This document shows, piece by piece, positions 8,947-19,089 of a stretch of 64,000 nt of DNA. The position numbers and the translations under genes are program-made. The notes beneath the pieces were generated by a model. The model was not told where the DNA came from and searched no databases. It saw only the letters and a program-made list of their open reading frames with translations. Position 1 is the stretch's first letter; each line of letters opens with the position of its first letter. This DNA is from Oricola indica (GTDB taxonomy: Bacteria > Pseudomonadota > Alphaproteobacteria > Rhizobiales > Rhizobiaceae): contig NZ_JAINFJ010000003.1 of assembly GCF_019966595.1 (NCBI RefSeq), positions 124,001-188,000 of the forward strand. Direction: 5' to 3'.

Positions 8947-11154
8947 TCAGGTCGAGTTCTTTTCTGCCCGTTTTTTATGCGCGATCAAACGGGGCGCCGA
9001 AGATTTCAACGACTTTCCGCGGCCGGAGAGGCTCGGATTGGTCATGAAATATTGCTGGGCGTCGAAAGATTGCTCGTTCTTCGACGGAATCATGCGGCGC
9101 GAATTGCCGTCCGGCAGCAGTTCGAAGCTCTGCTGGTTGTCGAGGAGGTTGGCGAGCATGATCTGGCCGAGCACCTGCTCGCGCACCGTTGGATTTTCCA
9201 GCGGAACCAGCGTTTCGACGCGGCGGTCCAGATTGCGCGGCATCAGGTCGGCGGAGCCGATATAGACGATCGCGTCATCCGACGGCAGGCCGTGTCCATT
9301 GCCGAAACAATAGATGCGGCTGTGCTCGAGGAAGCGCCCGACGATCGATTTGACGCGGATGTTCTCCGAAAGACCCGGCACCTGCGGGCGCAGGCAGCAA
9401 ATGCCGCGCACGACCATGTCGATCTGAACGCCCGCCGCGCTTGCGTCATAAAGCGCGTCGATAATTTTTGCATCGACCAGCGCGTTCATCTTGAACCAGA
9501 TCTCGGCCGGCCGGCCGGCCTTGGCGTGCTCGATCTCGTCGGCGATGTGCTTGAGAATGCGCTGGCGCATGAAACGCGGCGAGACCGCCAGCTTCAGGTC
9601 AGAGCCCGGATCGGAATAGCCGGTGATGAAATTGAAGACATATGCAACGTCACGGGCGATGACCGGATCGCAGGTGAAGTAGGACAGGTCGGTATAAATC
9701 TTGGCTGTGATCGGGTGGTAGTTGCCGGTGCCCAGATGGACATAGTTGCGCAGCTTGCCATCCTCGCGGCGCACGACCAGCGACATCTTGGCGTGGGTCT
9801 TCATTTCGAAGAAGCCGTAGACGACCTGAACGCCCGCGCGTTCCAGATCGCGTGCCCAGCGGATATTCGCTTCCTCGTCGAAGCGTGCCTTCAGCTCGAT
9901 CAGCGCGGTGACCGACTTGCCGGCCTCCGCCGCATCGATGAGCGCGCGGATGATCGGGCTGTCCTTTGAGGTGCGGTAGAGCGTCTGCTTGACCGCGAGC
10001 ACGGCCGGGTCCTGCGCTGCCTGACGGAGGAACTGCACCACGACGTCGAAGGACTCGTAGGGATGGTGGACAATGATGTCCTTCTCGCGAATCGCCGCGA
10101 AGCAATCGCCATTGTGATCGCGGATCCGCTCGGGAAACCGGGCCGAATACGGTGCGAATTTGAGATCGTCGCGATCGACGCCGACGATCTCCGACACCGT
10201 GTTCAGCGCAAGGAAACCCGGCTGCACGCTGACGCGGGTTTCCGGGACCTCAAGTTCATGGGCGACGAATTCGCGAAGGCCTTGCGGCATCTCGTGATCG
10301 AACTCGATGCGGATCACCTGCCCCCGGCGGCGGCGCTTCAGCGCGGTCTCGAACAGGCGCACGAGGTCCTCGGCTTCTTCCTCGACCTCGATATCGCTGT
10401 CGCGAATGATGCGGAAGGTGCCCTTCCCCTTGACCTCGTAGCCCGGATAGAGCGTGGCGATATGCAGCCCGATGATCTCTTCCAGGCTGATGAAGCGAAA
10501 GCGCGAGCCCTCGGTCGGAATGGAGACAAAGCGGTCGAGCGCGACCGGGAAGCGCAACAGGGCGTTCATCTGCTGCCGGTTCTGGCGATTGACCAGTTCC
10601 AGCGCGATCGAGAAACCAAGATTGGGAATGAAGGGGAACGGGTGCGCCGGATCGATCGAGAGCGGCGTCAGCACCGGGAAAATGGTCTGCAGGAAGTGCT
10701 CCTCCAGCCAGATGAGATCGTCCTTTTCGAGCTGTTCGCTGCGCACGATGGCGATGCCCTGCGCCTCGAGTTCCTCCTGAAGCTCGGCGAGAACGATCTG
10801 CTGTTCGGTCTGCAAGCGACCGGCCTCGTCGAAAATCGCCTCGAGTTGTTCCTGCGGCGTCAGGCCGTCGGAAGACCGCTCCACGATGCCTTCACGCACC
10901 TGACCGGCAAGACCGGCGACGCGCACCATGAAGAACTCGTCCAGATTGTCGGCCGAAATCGACAGGAAGCGCAGACGCTCCAGAAGCGGCTGGTTGGCGT
11001 TGCGGGCCTCGTCGAGCACGCGCCAGTTGAACTGCAGCCAGGAAAATTCGCGGTTCACGAAGCGGGACGCATCATTCCTCGTCGCGATCGGCTCGCCAGA
11101 CTCCGGCGTTTCCGGCTGCAGCTGCGTGCCGATCGTGTGAAGCGTGTCGGTCAT
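8947..11154 (-). CDS. ppk1: Polyphosphate kinase 1
   Basis: 735 residues from the ATG at 11154; an upstream GTG (11205) is less likely because no ribosome site precedes it and the added residues look non-coding. PPK1 makes polyphosphate from ATP through an autophosphorylated histidine. Seen: N-domain '[17 protein letters not shown]', '[15 protein letters not shown]', the two phospholipase-D-like halves with '[16 protein letters not shown]' holding the catalytic His, and '[17 protein letters not shown]'. It is upstream of ppx and 122 bases downstream of hdaA. Confidence 0.96.
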   Translation of the reverse strand: MTDTLHTIGTQLQPETPESGEPIATRNDASRFVNREFSWLQFNWRVLDEARNANQPLLERLRFLSISADNLDEFFMVRVAGLAGQVREGIVERSSDGLTPQEQLEAIFDEAGRLQTEQQIVLAELQEELEAQGIAIVRSEQLEKDDLIWLEEHFLQTIFPVLTPLSIDPAHPFPFIPNLGFSIALELVNRQNRQQMNALLRFPVALDRFVSIPTEGSRFRFISLEEIIGLHIATLYPGYEVKGKGTFRIIRDSDIEVEEEAEDLVRLFETALKRRRRGQVIRIEFDHEMPQGLREFVAHELEVPETRVSVQPGFLALNTVSEIVGVDRDDLKFAPYSARFPERIRDHNGDCFAAIREKDIIVHHPYESFDVVVQFLRQAAQDPAVLAVKQTLYRTSKDSPIIRALIDAAEAGKSVTALIELKARFDEEANIRWARDLERAGVQVVYGFFEMKTHAKMSLVVRREDGKLRNYVHLGTGNYHPITAKIYTDLSYFTCDPVIARDVAYVFNFITGYSDPGSDLKLAVSPRFMRQRILKHIADEIEHAKAGRPAEIWFKMNALVDAKIIDALYDASAAGVQIDMVVRGICCLRPQVPGLSENIRVKSIVGRFLEHSRIYCFGNGHGLPSDDAIVYIGSADLMPRNLDRRVETLVPLENPTVREQVLGQIMLANLLDNQQSFELLPDGNSRRMIPSKNEQSFDAQQYFMTNPSLSGRGKSLKSSAPRLIAHKKRAEKNST

Positions 11155-11276
11155 ATTGCGTCCAAGGATCCTGGTTCGTGCGGTTGTGGCAGTTCGGTGC
11201 GCCACTTACGCCCGAAATGCCACGGAACCGTGACACAGTCGAGCATGCGGAGCGTACAACAAAGCGACCGAAGCGC

Positions 11277-12011
11277 CTAGAATCCGAACTCGCCCTGGTT
11301 AACATCGTCCTCGCGGACGAAAGCGGCGGCGAATGACCGCGTGATCCGCGCCTTGCGGGCCAATGACGCCTTGTCCAGCCGGTCCACGATACGCCTCGCG
11401 CTGGCGAGGGATCGCTCGATGCGGCTGGCCAGAAAACGGATCACGGACGGATCGACCGCAATCTGCCGGTCGGCGAAGAGCTTGGTCATCACGCCGGTCA
11501 GCAGTTCGTCGTCGGGTTCGGCGATCTCGACCGTCGTGGCGGCCTGAATTCGCGAGCGAAGATCCGGCGTCCGGATGCGCCATGCACCCGGCCAGTGCGC
11601 CGACGTCATCAACAGGCTGCCGCCATTGGCGCGCACGGCGTTCATCAGGTGAAACAGCGCGTCCTCGTCGAATGTCTCCGGCTCGATACCGTCGAGCAGA
11701 ACCGGCAAGCCGTCCTGCGCCGCGTCGAGGTCGGCCGACGTCAGACATGCCGGGTCGGCCTCATGAGCACCCGCCATTTCGCGCCAGATCGTCGCCAGAT
11801 GCGTCTTGCCCGAACCGGGCGGACCGGCGACGACAACGAACGGACCGGGCCAGTTCGGCCAGCCCTCGACCAGCAAGACCGCCGCGCGATTGGCGCGCGT
11901 GACGATCAGGTCGTCGCGCGCCATCGAGCCGGACAGGCCGAGATCGAAAAGGAGTTGGGCGTCTTTGTCCGTCATTGCATCGGGCATTGGCCGTTCATCG
12001 CGGCCCAGCAT
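11277..12011 (-). CDS. hdaA: DnaA-related regulator of replication initiation (HdaA-type)
   Basis: 244 residues. A single AAA+ core like DnaA domain III: Walker A 'GPPGSGKTHLA' near 60-70, a weak Walker B 'PVLLDGIE', sensor-2 'SLASARRIVDRLD', but no DnaA DNA-binding domain. In alphaproteobacteria such HdaA proteins bring about hydrolysis of DnaA-ATP with the beta clamp. A clamp-binding motif may lie in the N-terminal 'DAQLLFDL'. The start ATG (12011) overlaps the TAA of perM (TAATG), pointing to coupling; in-frame ATGs a few codons later are alternatives. Confidence 0.9.
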   Translation of the reverse strand: MLGRDERPMPDAMTDKDAQLLFDLGLSGSMARDDLIVTRANRAAVLLVEGWPNWPGPFVVVAGPPGSGKTHLATIWREMAGAHEADPACLTSADLDAAQDGLPVLLDGIEPETFDEDALFHLMNAVRANGGSLLMTSAHWPGAWRIRTPDLRSRIQAATTVEIAEPDDELLTGVMTKLFADRQIAVDPSVIRFLASRIERSLASARRIVDRLDKASLARKARITRSFAAAFVREDDVNQGEFGF

Positions 12012-13132
12012 TACTCATCGGCCGGCGTCACCCGCTCGGCGGGCTCCGAATCGCCGACATAGAGGTCCGAGTCCAGATATTTCTCCAGTGCGAAACGCAC
12101 CAGAACGCCGATCGCGGCCGCTGCGGGAACGGCGATCAACAGCCCCGTGAAACCGAACAGCGCGCCGAAGGCGAACAGCGCAAACATCAGCCAGACGGGG
12201 TGCAGGCCGACGCTGTCGCCAACCAGCTTGGGCTGGAGAATATTGCCCTCGATCGCCTGTCCGACGAAGAAGACGGCAGCGACGGCGACAACCATGATCC
12301 AGTCCGGCCAGAACTGAACGAGGGCGACACCGATGGACAGAACGAGGCCGACGAGCGACCCGACATAGGGAATGAAGCTGATCAGTCCGGCGAACAGGCC
12401 AATCAGAAGCCCGAAGTTCAGGCCGGTGATGGTCAGTCCGATCGCGTAGAACAGGCCGAGGATCAGGCAGACCGTGCCCTGCCCCCGCACGAAGCCGGCA
12501 ATCGTCTTGTTGATATCGCGACCGAGGCGGCGAACGCTGTCGATATGATCGCGCGGCACCCAGCCATCGACTTTCGCGATCATCCGGTCCCAGTCGAGCA
12601 GCATGTAGAAGGCGACGACCGGCGTCACGATCAGCAGGCCGGCGACATCGATGACCGCCTTGCCGGATGACCAGATGCCCTGAAACACGGTCGTCACGAA
12701 GCCGGCGCCCTGCTTGAGCAATTCGTTGAAGCCGCTCTGGAGGTCCTCCGAATTGATGCCGACATAATTGGCCAGCCAGCCGGTTTCGAGGCTGACTTTC
12801 GAAAGCAGCCCCTGCAGACTCGATATGTAGCTCGGCAAATTGGAAAATAGGCCATTGGCCTGCGTCACCAGGATCGGCACGATCACCGCGAGCGCGATCA
12901 CCAGCAGAACGACGAAACCCAGCAGGATTACGATCGTCGCGGCAAGACGCGAAAAGCCCCGCCTTTCCAGGAAATCGGCAACCGGGTCCATGAAATAGGC
13001 CAGCGCCATGCCGGCCACGAACGGCAGCAGGATCGACCGGAAGACATAGACGAAGAGGATAAAACCAACGGTCGCCCCGAGCCAGAAGAGGGCCTGGCGT
13101 TTCAGATTGGCGGTGGAAAGATGCTTGGTCAC
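12011..13132 (-). CDS. AI-2E/PerM family membrane transporter
   Basis: 373 residues with about eight hydrophobic segments. Seen: 'ALAYFMDPVADFLERRGFSR', a large periplasmic-type loop at roughly residues 90-170, and the family signature 'FIPYVGSLVGLVLSIGVAL' plus 'EGNILQPKLVGDSVGLHPV'. The family includes AI-2 exporters and Na+/H+ antiporters; substrate cannot be read from sequence. The start is the GTG at 13132, overlapping the stop of the upstream phosphatidyltransferase in a GTGA junction; longer versions would read through that gene in a wrong frame. Confidence 0.9.
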   Translation of the reverse strand: MTKHLSTANLKRQALFWLGATVGFILFVYVFRSILLPFVAGMALAYFMDPVADFLERRGFSRLAATIVILLGFVVLLVIALAVIVPILVTQANGLFSNLPSYISSLQGLLSKVSLETGWLANYVGINSEDLQSGFNELLKQGAGFVTTVFQGIWSSGKAVIDVAGLLIVTPVVAFYMLLDWDRMIAKVDGWVPRDHIDSVRRLGRDINKTIAGFVRGQGTVCLILGLFYAIGLTITGLNFGLLIGLFAGLISFIPYVGSLVGLVLSIGVALVQFWPDWIMVVAVAAVFFVGQAIEGNILQPKLVGDSVGLHPVWLMFALFAFGALFGFTGLLIAVPAAAAIGVLVRFALEKYLDSDLYVGDSEPAERVTPADE

Positions 13133-13713
13133 GTGAGCCTGTCCGTCTGTTCCGCGTATCCCGCCTCCCGACCGCCGAGACTGCGTATCAAAAGGCGACT
13201 GTAAGCCGCCGCCGAGACCGCGATCAGGATGACGACAAGCGCGATCAGACCATAATTTACAGCCGGAATCGACCACTCAAAGGCGTTTGCCGCCAGAAGC
13301 CAGCCTGCCATGGCGGTCAGAACCGCCGTGTTGATCTTGGAAATCGGCAGAGGCCGGATCGCGCCCGCCTTTCCGCGCGCCGCCATGAGGCCCGCACCCG
13401 CCAGAATCGCGATATCGCGCGCGACCACGAGCACCAGCAGCCAGACCGGGACGATGCCGACAATGGCAAGAGTCGCGAAGACCGCGATGGTCAACGCCTT
13501 GTCCGCCAGCGGATCGATATAGGCTCCTAGCGCCGAATCCTGATGGAAAAAACGCGCGATGAGCCCGTCGACCCCGTCGGAGATACCGGCAATGGCGAAA
13601 AGGACAAATGCCGTCATCCAGGCGCCCTGCAGCACCGCCTGGACGATGAAGGGTATCATCGCCATGCGCGCGACAGAGATCGCGTTTGGTATTGTCCAGA
13701 ATCGCGTGGTCAT
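13129..13713 (-). CDS. CDP-alcohol phosphatidyltransferase (second PgsA-like protein)
   Basis: 194-residue polytopic inner-membrane enzyme. The signature D-G-x2-A-R-x8-G-x3-D-x3-D is complete: 'DGVDGLIARFFHQDSALGAY' followed by 'IDPLADK'. It transfers a phosphatidyl group from CDP-diacylglycerol to an alcohol. A closer PgsA candidate is at 26996-27592, so this one may make another phospholipid (for example act with PG as a cardiolipin synthase); that is inference. The ATG at 13713 has GGGAT upstream and starts at the family-typical 'FWTIPNAISVARM'. Coupled to perM. Confidence 0.88.
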   Translation of the reverse strand: MTTRFWTIPNAISVARMAMIPFIVQAVLQGAWMTAFVLFAIAGISDGVDGLIARFFHQDSALGAYIDPLADKALTIAVFATLAIVGIVPVWLLVLVVARDIAILAGAGLMAARGKAGAIRPLPISKINTAVLTAMAGWLLAANAFEWSIPAVNYGLIALVVILIAVSAAAYSRLLIRSLGGREAGYAEQTDRLT

Positions 13714-13882
13714 CGATATCCCGTCTTGTTTTCTGTCATATAGATATGCGCGGCGACCTGCGCAAAAGCCTTTCTCACAATGCTCGGGAAATTGCTGTGG
13801 CAGGCTCCCGCCGGGCACTGGAAAGACCGCCTGTGCCGTGCAATAGAGCGCGCAGGAAACCTAGTGCGGGACAGGCGCAGCC

Positions 13883-14965
13883 ATGTCGGACTCATCGCAA
13901 AACACGGACGGCAAGAACGGCCTCTCCTACGCCGATGCGGGCGTCGACATCGATGCCGGCAACGCGCTGGTCGAGGCGATCAAGCCGTTGGTGAAATCGA
14001 CGCGCCGGTCCGGCGCCGACGGGACGATCGGCGGGTTCGGCGGATTGTTCGACCTGAAGGCGGCCGGTTTTTCCGACCCCGTGCTGGTTGCGGCCAATGA
14101 CGGCGTCGGCACCAAACTGAAAGTCGCCATCGAGGCGAAGATCCACGACACGGTCGGGATCGACCTCGTCGCAATGTGCGTCAACGACCTGATCGTGCAA
14201 GGTGCGGAGCCGCTTTTCTTCCTCGACTATTTCGCCACCGGCAAGCTCGACGTGAAGCAAGGGTCTGACATCGTCTCCGGCATCGCCGAAGGCTGCAGGC
14301 AGGCGGGCTGCGCGCTGCTCGGCGGCGAGACGGCGGAAATGCCCGGCATGTATGGCGATGGCGACTACGACCTCGCCGGCTTCGCCGTCGGCGCGGCGGA
14401 ACGCGGCACGCTCCTGCCGACGGCCGATATCGCGGAGGGCGACGTGATCCTGGGGCTTGCCTCGGACGGTGTCCATTCCAACGGCTATTCGCTGGTGCGG
14501 CGTATCGTCGAGATGTCGGGCCTCTCCTACGGGGCATCTGCGCCGTTCGACAAGGAACGTACCCTCGGCGAAGCGCTTCTCGACCCGACGCGCATCTATG
14601 TGAAGCCGGTTCTGGCAGCCATTCGCGAAACCGGCGCGATCAAGGCGCTGGCGCATATCACCGGCGGCGGGTTCCCGGAAAACATTCCGCGCGTGCTGCC
14701 CGACGGCATGGCCGCAGAGATTGACCTTTCCGCGATCCATGTGCCGCATGTCTTCGCCTGGCTCGCCGCGCAGGGCGGCGTTGCGCGCGACGAGATGCTG
14801 CGCACCTTCAATTGCGGGGTCGGGATGATCGCCGTCGTGTCGCCGGAGCACAGCGAGGCCGTGGCCGAGGTGCTGGAGCGCGAGGGCGAAACCGTGACCC
14901 GCATCGGCGTCATGACACGCCAAGACGGCGCGCGCGTTTCCTATACCGGATCGCTCGACCTTTGA
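13883..14965 (+). CDS. purM: Phosphoribosylformylglycinamidine cyclo-ligase (AIR synthetase)
   Basis: 360 residues. Fifth step of purine synthesis: ATP-dependent closure of FGAM to AIR. Seen: '[21 protein letters not shown]', '[10 protein letters not shown]', '[14 protein letters not shown]', and the late '[16 protein letters not shown]'. Length and order match the family. It is followed by purN in a 4-base stop/start overlap. It lies 169 bases from the divergent phosphatidyltransferase, leaving room for two promoters. Confidence 0.97.
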   Translation: MSDSSQNTDGKNGLSYADAGVDIDAGNALVEAIKPLVKSTRRSGADGTIGGFGGLFDLKAAGFSDPVLVAANDGVGTKLKVAIEAKIHDTVGIDLVAMCVNDLIVQGAEPLFFLDYFATGKLDVKQGSDIVSGIAEGCRQAGCALLGGETAEMPGMYGDGDYDLAGFAVGAAERGTLLPTADIAEGDVILGLASDGVHSNGYSLVRRIVEMSGLSYGASAPFDKERTLGEALLDPTRIYVKPVLAAIRETGAIKALAHITGGGFPENIPRVLPDGMAAEIDLSAIHVPHVFAWLAAQGGVARDEMLRTFNCGVGMIAVVSPEHSEAVAEVLEREGETVTRIGVMTRQDGARVSYTGSLDL

Positions 14966-15549
14966 CCGATACGCGAAAAAAGACCGCCGTGCTGATCTCC
15001 GGCCGCGGCTCCAACATGGAAGCGCTGATCCGCGCATCGAAAGCGCCGGACTACCCCGCCAAGATCGTGCTCGTGATATCCGACAATCCGGATGCGGGCG
15101 GGCTGGGCACCGCGCGCGGCGAAGGAATTCCGGCGCGGGCGATTTCACGCAAATCCTACGGCTCGAAACACGCGCATGAGCAGGCGATCCATGATGCGCT
15201 GGAGGAGTTCGGCGTCGAGATTGTCTGCCTCGCCGGCTTCATGCGACTGCTTACCGGCGAATTTCTCGAGCCGTGGGACGGTCGTATCATCAATATCCAC
15301 CCTTCCCTGCTGCCGAAGCACAAGGGGCTCGACACCCATGCGCGTGCGATCGAGGCGGGCGACAGCGTGCATGGCTGCTCGGTGCATCATGTCACGGCTG
15401 GAATGGACGAAGGCCCCGTGATCTGTCAGGCCGAAGTGCCGATCCTGCCGGACGACACGGCGGATACGCTTGCCGCGAAAGTGCTTGTCGAAGAGCACCG
15501 TATCTATCCGCTGGCGCTGGAAAAGATCGCCCGCTCAATCCAGGACTAA
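14962..15549 (+). CDS. purN: Phosphoribosylglycinamide formyltransferase
   Basis: 195 residues. Transfers formyl from 10-formyl-THF to GAR in purine synthesis. Seen: '[14 protein letters not shown]', the catalytic '[12 protein letters not shown]' (Asn-His) and '[13 protein letters not shown]' with the conserved Asp. The only start that keeps the 'ISGRGSN' phosphate loop and avoids frame-shifted purM sequence is the TTG at 14962, in a TTGA overlap with the purM stop; this implies coupled translation. No terminator hairpin seen after it. Confidence 0.95.
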   Translation: MTDTRKKTAVLISGRGSNMEALIRASKAPDYPAKIVLVISDNPDAGGLGTARGEGIPARAISRKSYGSKHAHEQAIHDALEEFGVEIVCLAGFMRLLTGEFLEPWDGRIINIHPSLLPKHKGLDTHARAIEAGDSVHGCSVHHVTAGMDEGPVICQAEVPILPDDTADTLAAKVLVEEHRIYPLALEKIARSIQD

Positions 15550-15636
15550 TCGCCCAAAGCCGCCCTTACGTAGCCGTTAGCGTTGCGTTGGCGAGGTTTC
15601 TTGCTATGAACGCCGGGCTTTGCGGAGGAACAGAGA

Positions 15637-16935
15637 ATGCCCCAACCCCTCGTGATGATCGCCGGCGGCGGTATTGGCGGCCTTGCGACCGCGTTGACGC
15701 TCAACCAGATCGGCGTGCGCTGCGTCGTGTTCGAATCGGTGCGTGAACTGCGTCCGCTCGGGGTCGGGATCAACATCCAGCCAAACGCCGTGCGCGAGCT
15801 CTACGATCTCGGCATCGGGCCGGACGATCTCGACAAGGTCGGCGTGCCGGCACGGGAATGGGCGCTGGTCGGGCTGAACGGGAACGACATCTATTCCGAG
15901 CCCCGCGGATTGCTTGCCGGCTACAACTGGCCGCAATACGCCGTGCATCGCGGCCTCTTTCACGTGATGCTGCACGACACGTTCGTCGCCCGGGCGGGCA
16001 AGGACGCCGTTCGGTTGGGATGTCGCGTATCCGGATATGAGAACAATGCCGACGGCAGCGTGACGGCGACAATCGACCATGCCGACGGCTCGACATCGCG
16101 CGAGACCGGTACGCTGCTGATCGGCGCGGATGGTATCCACTCGGCGATTCGCGCGCAGATGCATCCCGACCAGCCGCCGATCCACTGGGGCGGCGCGATC
16201 ATGTGGCGCGGCACGACGCAAGCAAAACCGATCCGCACGGGGTCGTCGTTTGTCGGTCTCGGCACCCACAAGCAACGCATGGTGATCTATCCGATCTCGC
16301 ATCCCGACCCGGAAACCGGGCTCGCCACGATCAACTGGATCGCCGAGGTGACGGTGGACAATTCCGAGGGCTGGAAGAATTCCGGTTGGTTCAAGCCGGT
16401 AGAAATCGACGATTTCATCCAGCATTTCGAGGGCTGGACCTATGACTGGCTGGACGTTCCCGCCCTGCTGAGGGGCGCCGATATCGCCTACGAGAATCCG
16501 ATGATCGACCGCGACCCGGTGTCCACCTGGCGTGACGGCAATGTCGCGCTGATGGGGGATTCAGCGCATGCGATGTATCCGACCGGCTCCAACGGCGCGA
16601 GCCAGGCGATCATCGATGCGCGGGTTCTCGGCACCTGCCTGCTGGAGCACGGGGTGACCCCGCAGGCGCTTGCCGCCTATAATGAACAGTTGTGCGGGCC
16701 TGTCTCGGAGCTCATCCTGCGCAATCGCGGTGCGGGACCTTTCGGCCTCCTCAACATGGTCGATGAACGCTGCGGCGGCGAGTTCGACAATATCGACGAT
16801 GTGATCCCGTCCGACGAGCGCGCGGAATTCATGGCGAAATACAAGGCGGCCGCCGGCTTTGCGATCGAGAAGCTGAACAGTTCGCCGCGGACGATTGCCG
16901 AAGGCGCTACGGTCGAGCAGGCCGAGAAGGTTTGA
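15637..16935 (+). CDS. FAD-dependent aromatic-type monooxygenase
   Basis: 432 residues of the PHBH-fold class A flavoprotein monooxygenases: Rossmann 'IAGGGIGGLATALTL' at the start, DG motif 'GADGIHSAIRAQM' near 168, and GD motif 'ALMGDSAHAMYPTGSNGA' near 306. The start has GGAGGAA ahead of the ATG. Substrate unknown; the family hydroxylates aromatic or heterocyclic acids. It is preceded by purN and convergent with the molybdopterin oxidoreductase, whose stop is 4 bases away, so there is no operon context to suggest a pathway. Confidence 0.87.
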   Translation: MPQPLVMIAGGGIGGLATALTLNQIGVRCVVFESVRELRPLGVGINIQPNAVRELYDLGIGPDDLDKVGVPAREWALVGLNGNDIYSEPRGLLAGYNWPQYAVHRGLFHVMLHDTFVARAGKDAVRLGCRVSGYENNADGSVTATIDHADGSTSRETGTLLIGADGIHSAIRAQMHPDQPPIHWGGAIMWRGTTQAKPIRTGSSFVGLGTHKQRMVIYPISHPDPETGLATINWIAEVTVDNSEGWKNSGWFKPVEIDDFIQHFEGWTYDWLDVPALLRGADIAYENPMIDRDPVSTWRDGNVALMGDSAHAMYPTGSNGASQAIIDARVLGTCLLEHGVTPQALAAYNEQLCGPVSELILRNRGAGPFGLLNMVDERCGGEFDNIDDVIPSDERAEFMAKYKAAAGFAIEKLNSSPRTIAEGATVEQAEKV

Positions 16936-16939
16936 AGAC

Positions 16940-19042
16940 CTAAAGCGCCCTCACCCAGACTTTGGCATCGTGCACAGCCGCACCGCCATAGGGTGCGACA
17001 CTGTCCGCGCCGGTCAGCGTGTTGATGCCGCAGCCATTGAGATGCGCCTTGTTCGGCCACAGGCCCTCGGCGATCAGGGTGCCGCGCCCCGGCCGATCCG
17101 AGATCTTCAAATGCAGGTGGACCTCACCGCGCGTATTGCCGAGCGCGACCGGCATGCCGTCCAGGAGACCGTGTAAGGCCGCATCGTCGGGATGGATCAT
17201 GACTTCAGGCCTGCGTTCCTTCTTCACCGACCCGGGCGTTTCCTGGAAGGTGGAATTCAGGAAGGATCGCGCCGGCGACGTCGCGAGACGGAACGGGTGT
17301 TCGGTGTCCGGATCCTCCGTGAGATCGAGGTAATCGGGGAATGCCGGCAGCCGACCCGCCGGGCCTTGCGCTCCGAGCACCTCCGGTGGCCGAGTGGGCG
17401 ACGGACCCGTCATCCAGTCCGGCGAAAAGCGGAATTTGCCATCGGAATAGCCGAAGCCTTTCACGAAATGCGAGGTTTCGAAATCCGGCTGGACATCGAT
17501 CCAGCCCTTTTCGCTCAGTGTTTCGTAGGTCTCGCCGCAGGGCGCAATGACGGCGTCGATCAGTTCACGCTCCGTCTTGCCGAAGCCGGCCATATGCGAG
17601 ACGCCGAGCCGTTTCGCCAATTCCTCGAAGACGAAGTGATTTGGCCGGGTTTCACCAGGCCCATCGATCAGTTTCGGGCCAAGCATCACGTGCTGATGGC
17701 CGCCGCCCTTGTAGATATCGTCATGCTCCATGAACATCGTTGCCGGCAGCACGACATCGGCCAGCTCCGCCGTGTCGGTCATGAATTGCTCATGGACCAC
17801 CGTGAAGAGATCGTCACGCATCAGCCCCTGCCGAACCAGAGCCTGTTCCGGCATGACGTTGGCCGGGTTGGTGTTCTGGACCAGCATGGCGGTCACCGGC
17901 GGGCCACCATGAAGGGCTTCGGCGTCACCGGTCAGCACGCGTCCGATCTTGGACTGGTCGAGCCAGCGAATGGCGGGATCCGCATGGGCAGCGCCGATCA
18001 GTTCGCGCTTGTCGAACCGGTAGATATCGCCATTGTTGTGAAATGCGCCGCCGCCTTCATGCTGCCAGGCGCCAAGCACGGTCGGCACGCAGGCCGCCGC
18101 ATGCATGGAGACCGCGCCGTTGCGATTGCGGGTGAAGCCGTAACCGAGCCGGAAGAAGGTCCGTTTCGTCGTGCCGACCAGTTTGGCGAAGGCCTCGATG
18201 TCCTCGACGGCAAGGCCGGTGATCGCCGCGGCCCATTGCGGTGTGCGAGTCTGCAAATGTGATTCAAGTTCCGCCGGCTTGTCGCTGAATTTTCTCATGA
18301 AATCGCGGTCGGCGTAGCCGTCACGAAACGCTACATGCATGACCGCGCAGGCAAGCGCCGCATCCGTTCCCGGCCGAAGGACGAGGCCCATATCGGCCTG
18401 GGCGATCGTGTCGTTGGCGTAAATGTCGATGGCGACGATGGTCGCGCCGCGTTCCTTGCGTGCCTTGATCGCGTGGGCCATCACATTGACCTGGGTGGCG
18501 ACCGGATTGGTGCCCCAGATGACGACGCAGTCGGATTTCGCCATCTCGCGCGGGTCGGGCCCGGCGAGCCTGCCAGTTCCCATGACGAAGCCCGTCCAGG
18601 CCATGTTCGTGCAGATCGTGTCGAACTGGTTGGAATAGCGCTTGGCGTGGCGCAGACGATGAATGCCGTCTCGCTGCACCTGACCCATGGTCCCGGCGAA
18701 ATAATAGGGCCAGACGGTCTCCGAACCGAATTTTTCCTCTGCAGCGAGAAAGCGTTCGGCCACGAGGTCGAGAGCGGCATCCCAGGACGCCTGCCGCCAC
18801 TCCCCGGCCCCCTTGGCGCCGCTGCGGATGAGCGGATGCAGAAGCCGGTCCGGATGATGGATACGTTCGGCGTATCGCGCCACCTTGGCGCAAATGACGC
18901 CGTCGGTGTAACTGTTGTCCCTGGCGCCGCGCACCCGGCCGATACGCGTGCCGTCGGCGACCTCGACTTCGAGGGCGCAGCAGGACGGGCAGTCATGCGG
19001 ACAGGTGGAGCGGAATGTGTCGATCTTGGGCGCGATATTCAT
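16940..19042 (-). CDS. Molybdopterin-dependent oxidoreductase (DMSO-reductase superfamily), orphan
   Basis: 700 residues. N-terminal [4Fe-4S] ligands C14, C18, C22 and C51 (C-x3-C-x3-C-x28-C); then bis-MGD-binding segments 'VIWGTNPVATQVN', 'LVQNTNPANVMPEQ', 'TELADVVLPATMFMEHDD', and a C-terminal molydopterin dinucleotide-binding domain ('HPDDAALHGLLDGM'). No Tat signal, so probably cytoplasmic. No ferredoxin-like or membrane subunit gene adjoins it, so the electron partner and substrate are unknown. It is divergent from rlmJ with 47 bases between starts, and convergent with the flavin monooxygenase. I could not place the metal ligand with confidence. Confidence 0.85.
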   Translation of the reverse strand: MNIAPKIDTFRSTCPHDCPSCCALEVEVADGTRIGRVRGARDNSYTDGVICAKVARYAERIHHPDRLLHPLIRSGAKGAGEWRQASWDAALDLVAERFLAAEEKFGSETVWPYYFAGTMGQVQRDGIHRLRHAKRYSNQFDTICTNMAWTGFVMGTGRLAGPDPREMAKSDCVVIWGTNPVATQVNVMAHAIKARKERGATIVAIDIYANDTIAQADMGLVLRPGTDAALACAVMHVAFRDGYADRDFMRKFSDKPAELESHLQTRTPQWAAAITGLAVEDIEAFAKLVGTTKRTFFRLGYGFTRNRNGAVSMHAAACVPTVLGAWQHEGGGAFHNNGDIYRFDKRELIGAAHADPAIRWLDQSKIGRVLTGDAEALHGGPPVTAMLVQNTNPANVMPEQALVRQGLMRDDLFTVVHEQFMTDTAELADVVLPATMFMEHDDIYKGGGHQHVMLGPKLIDGPGETRPNHFVFEELAKRLGVSHMAGFGKTERELIDAVIAPCGETYETLSEKGWIDVQPDFETSHFVKGFGYSDGKFRFSPDWMTGPSPTRPPEVLGAQGPAGRLPAFPDYLDLTEDPDTEHPFRLATSPARSFLNSTFQETPGSVKKERRPEVMIHPDDAALHGLLDGMPVALGNTRGEVHLHLKISDRPGRGTLIAEGLWPNKAHLNGCGINTLTGADSVAPYGGAAVHDAKVWVRAL

Positions 19043-19089
19043 GGCGGAAAGACTAGCCTGATGGCGCGTGGCGCGATAGGAGCGATGCC

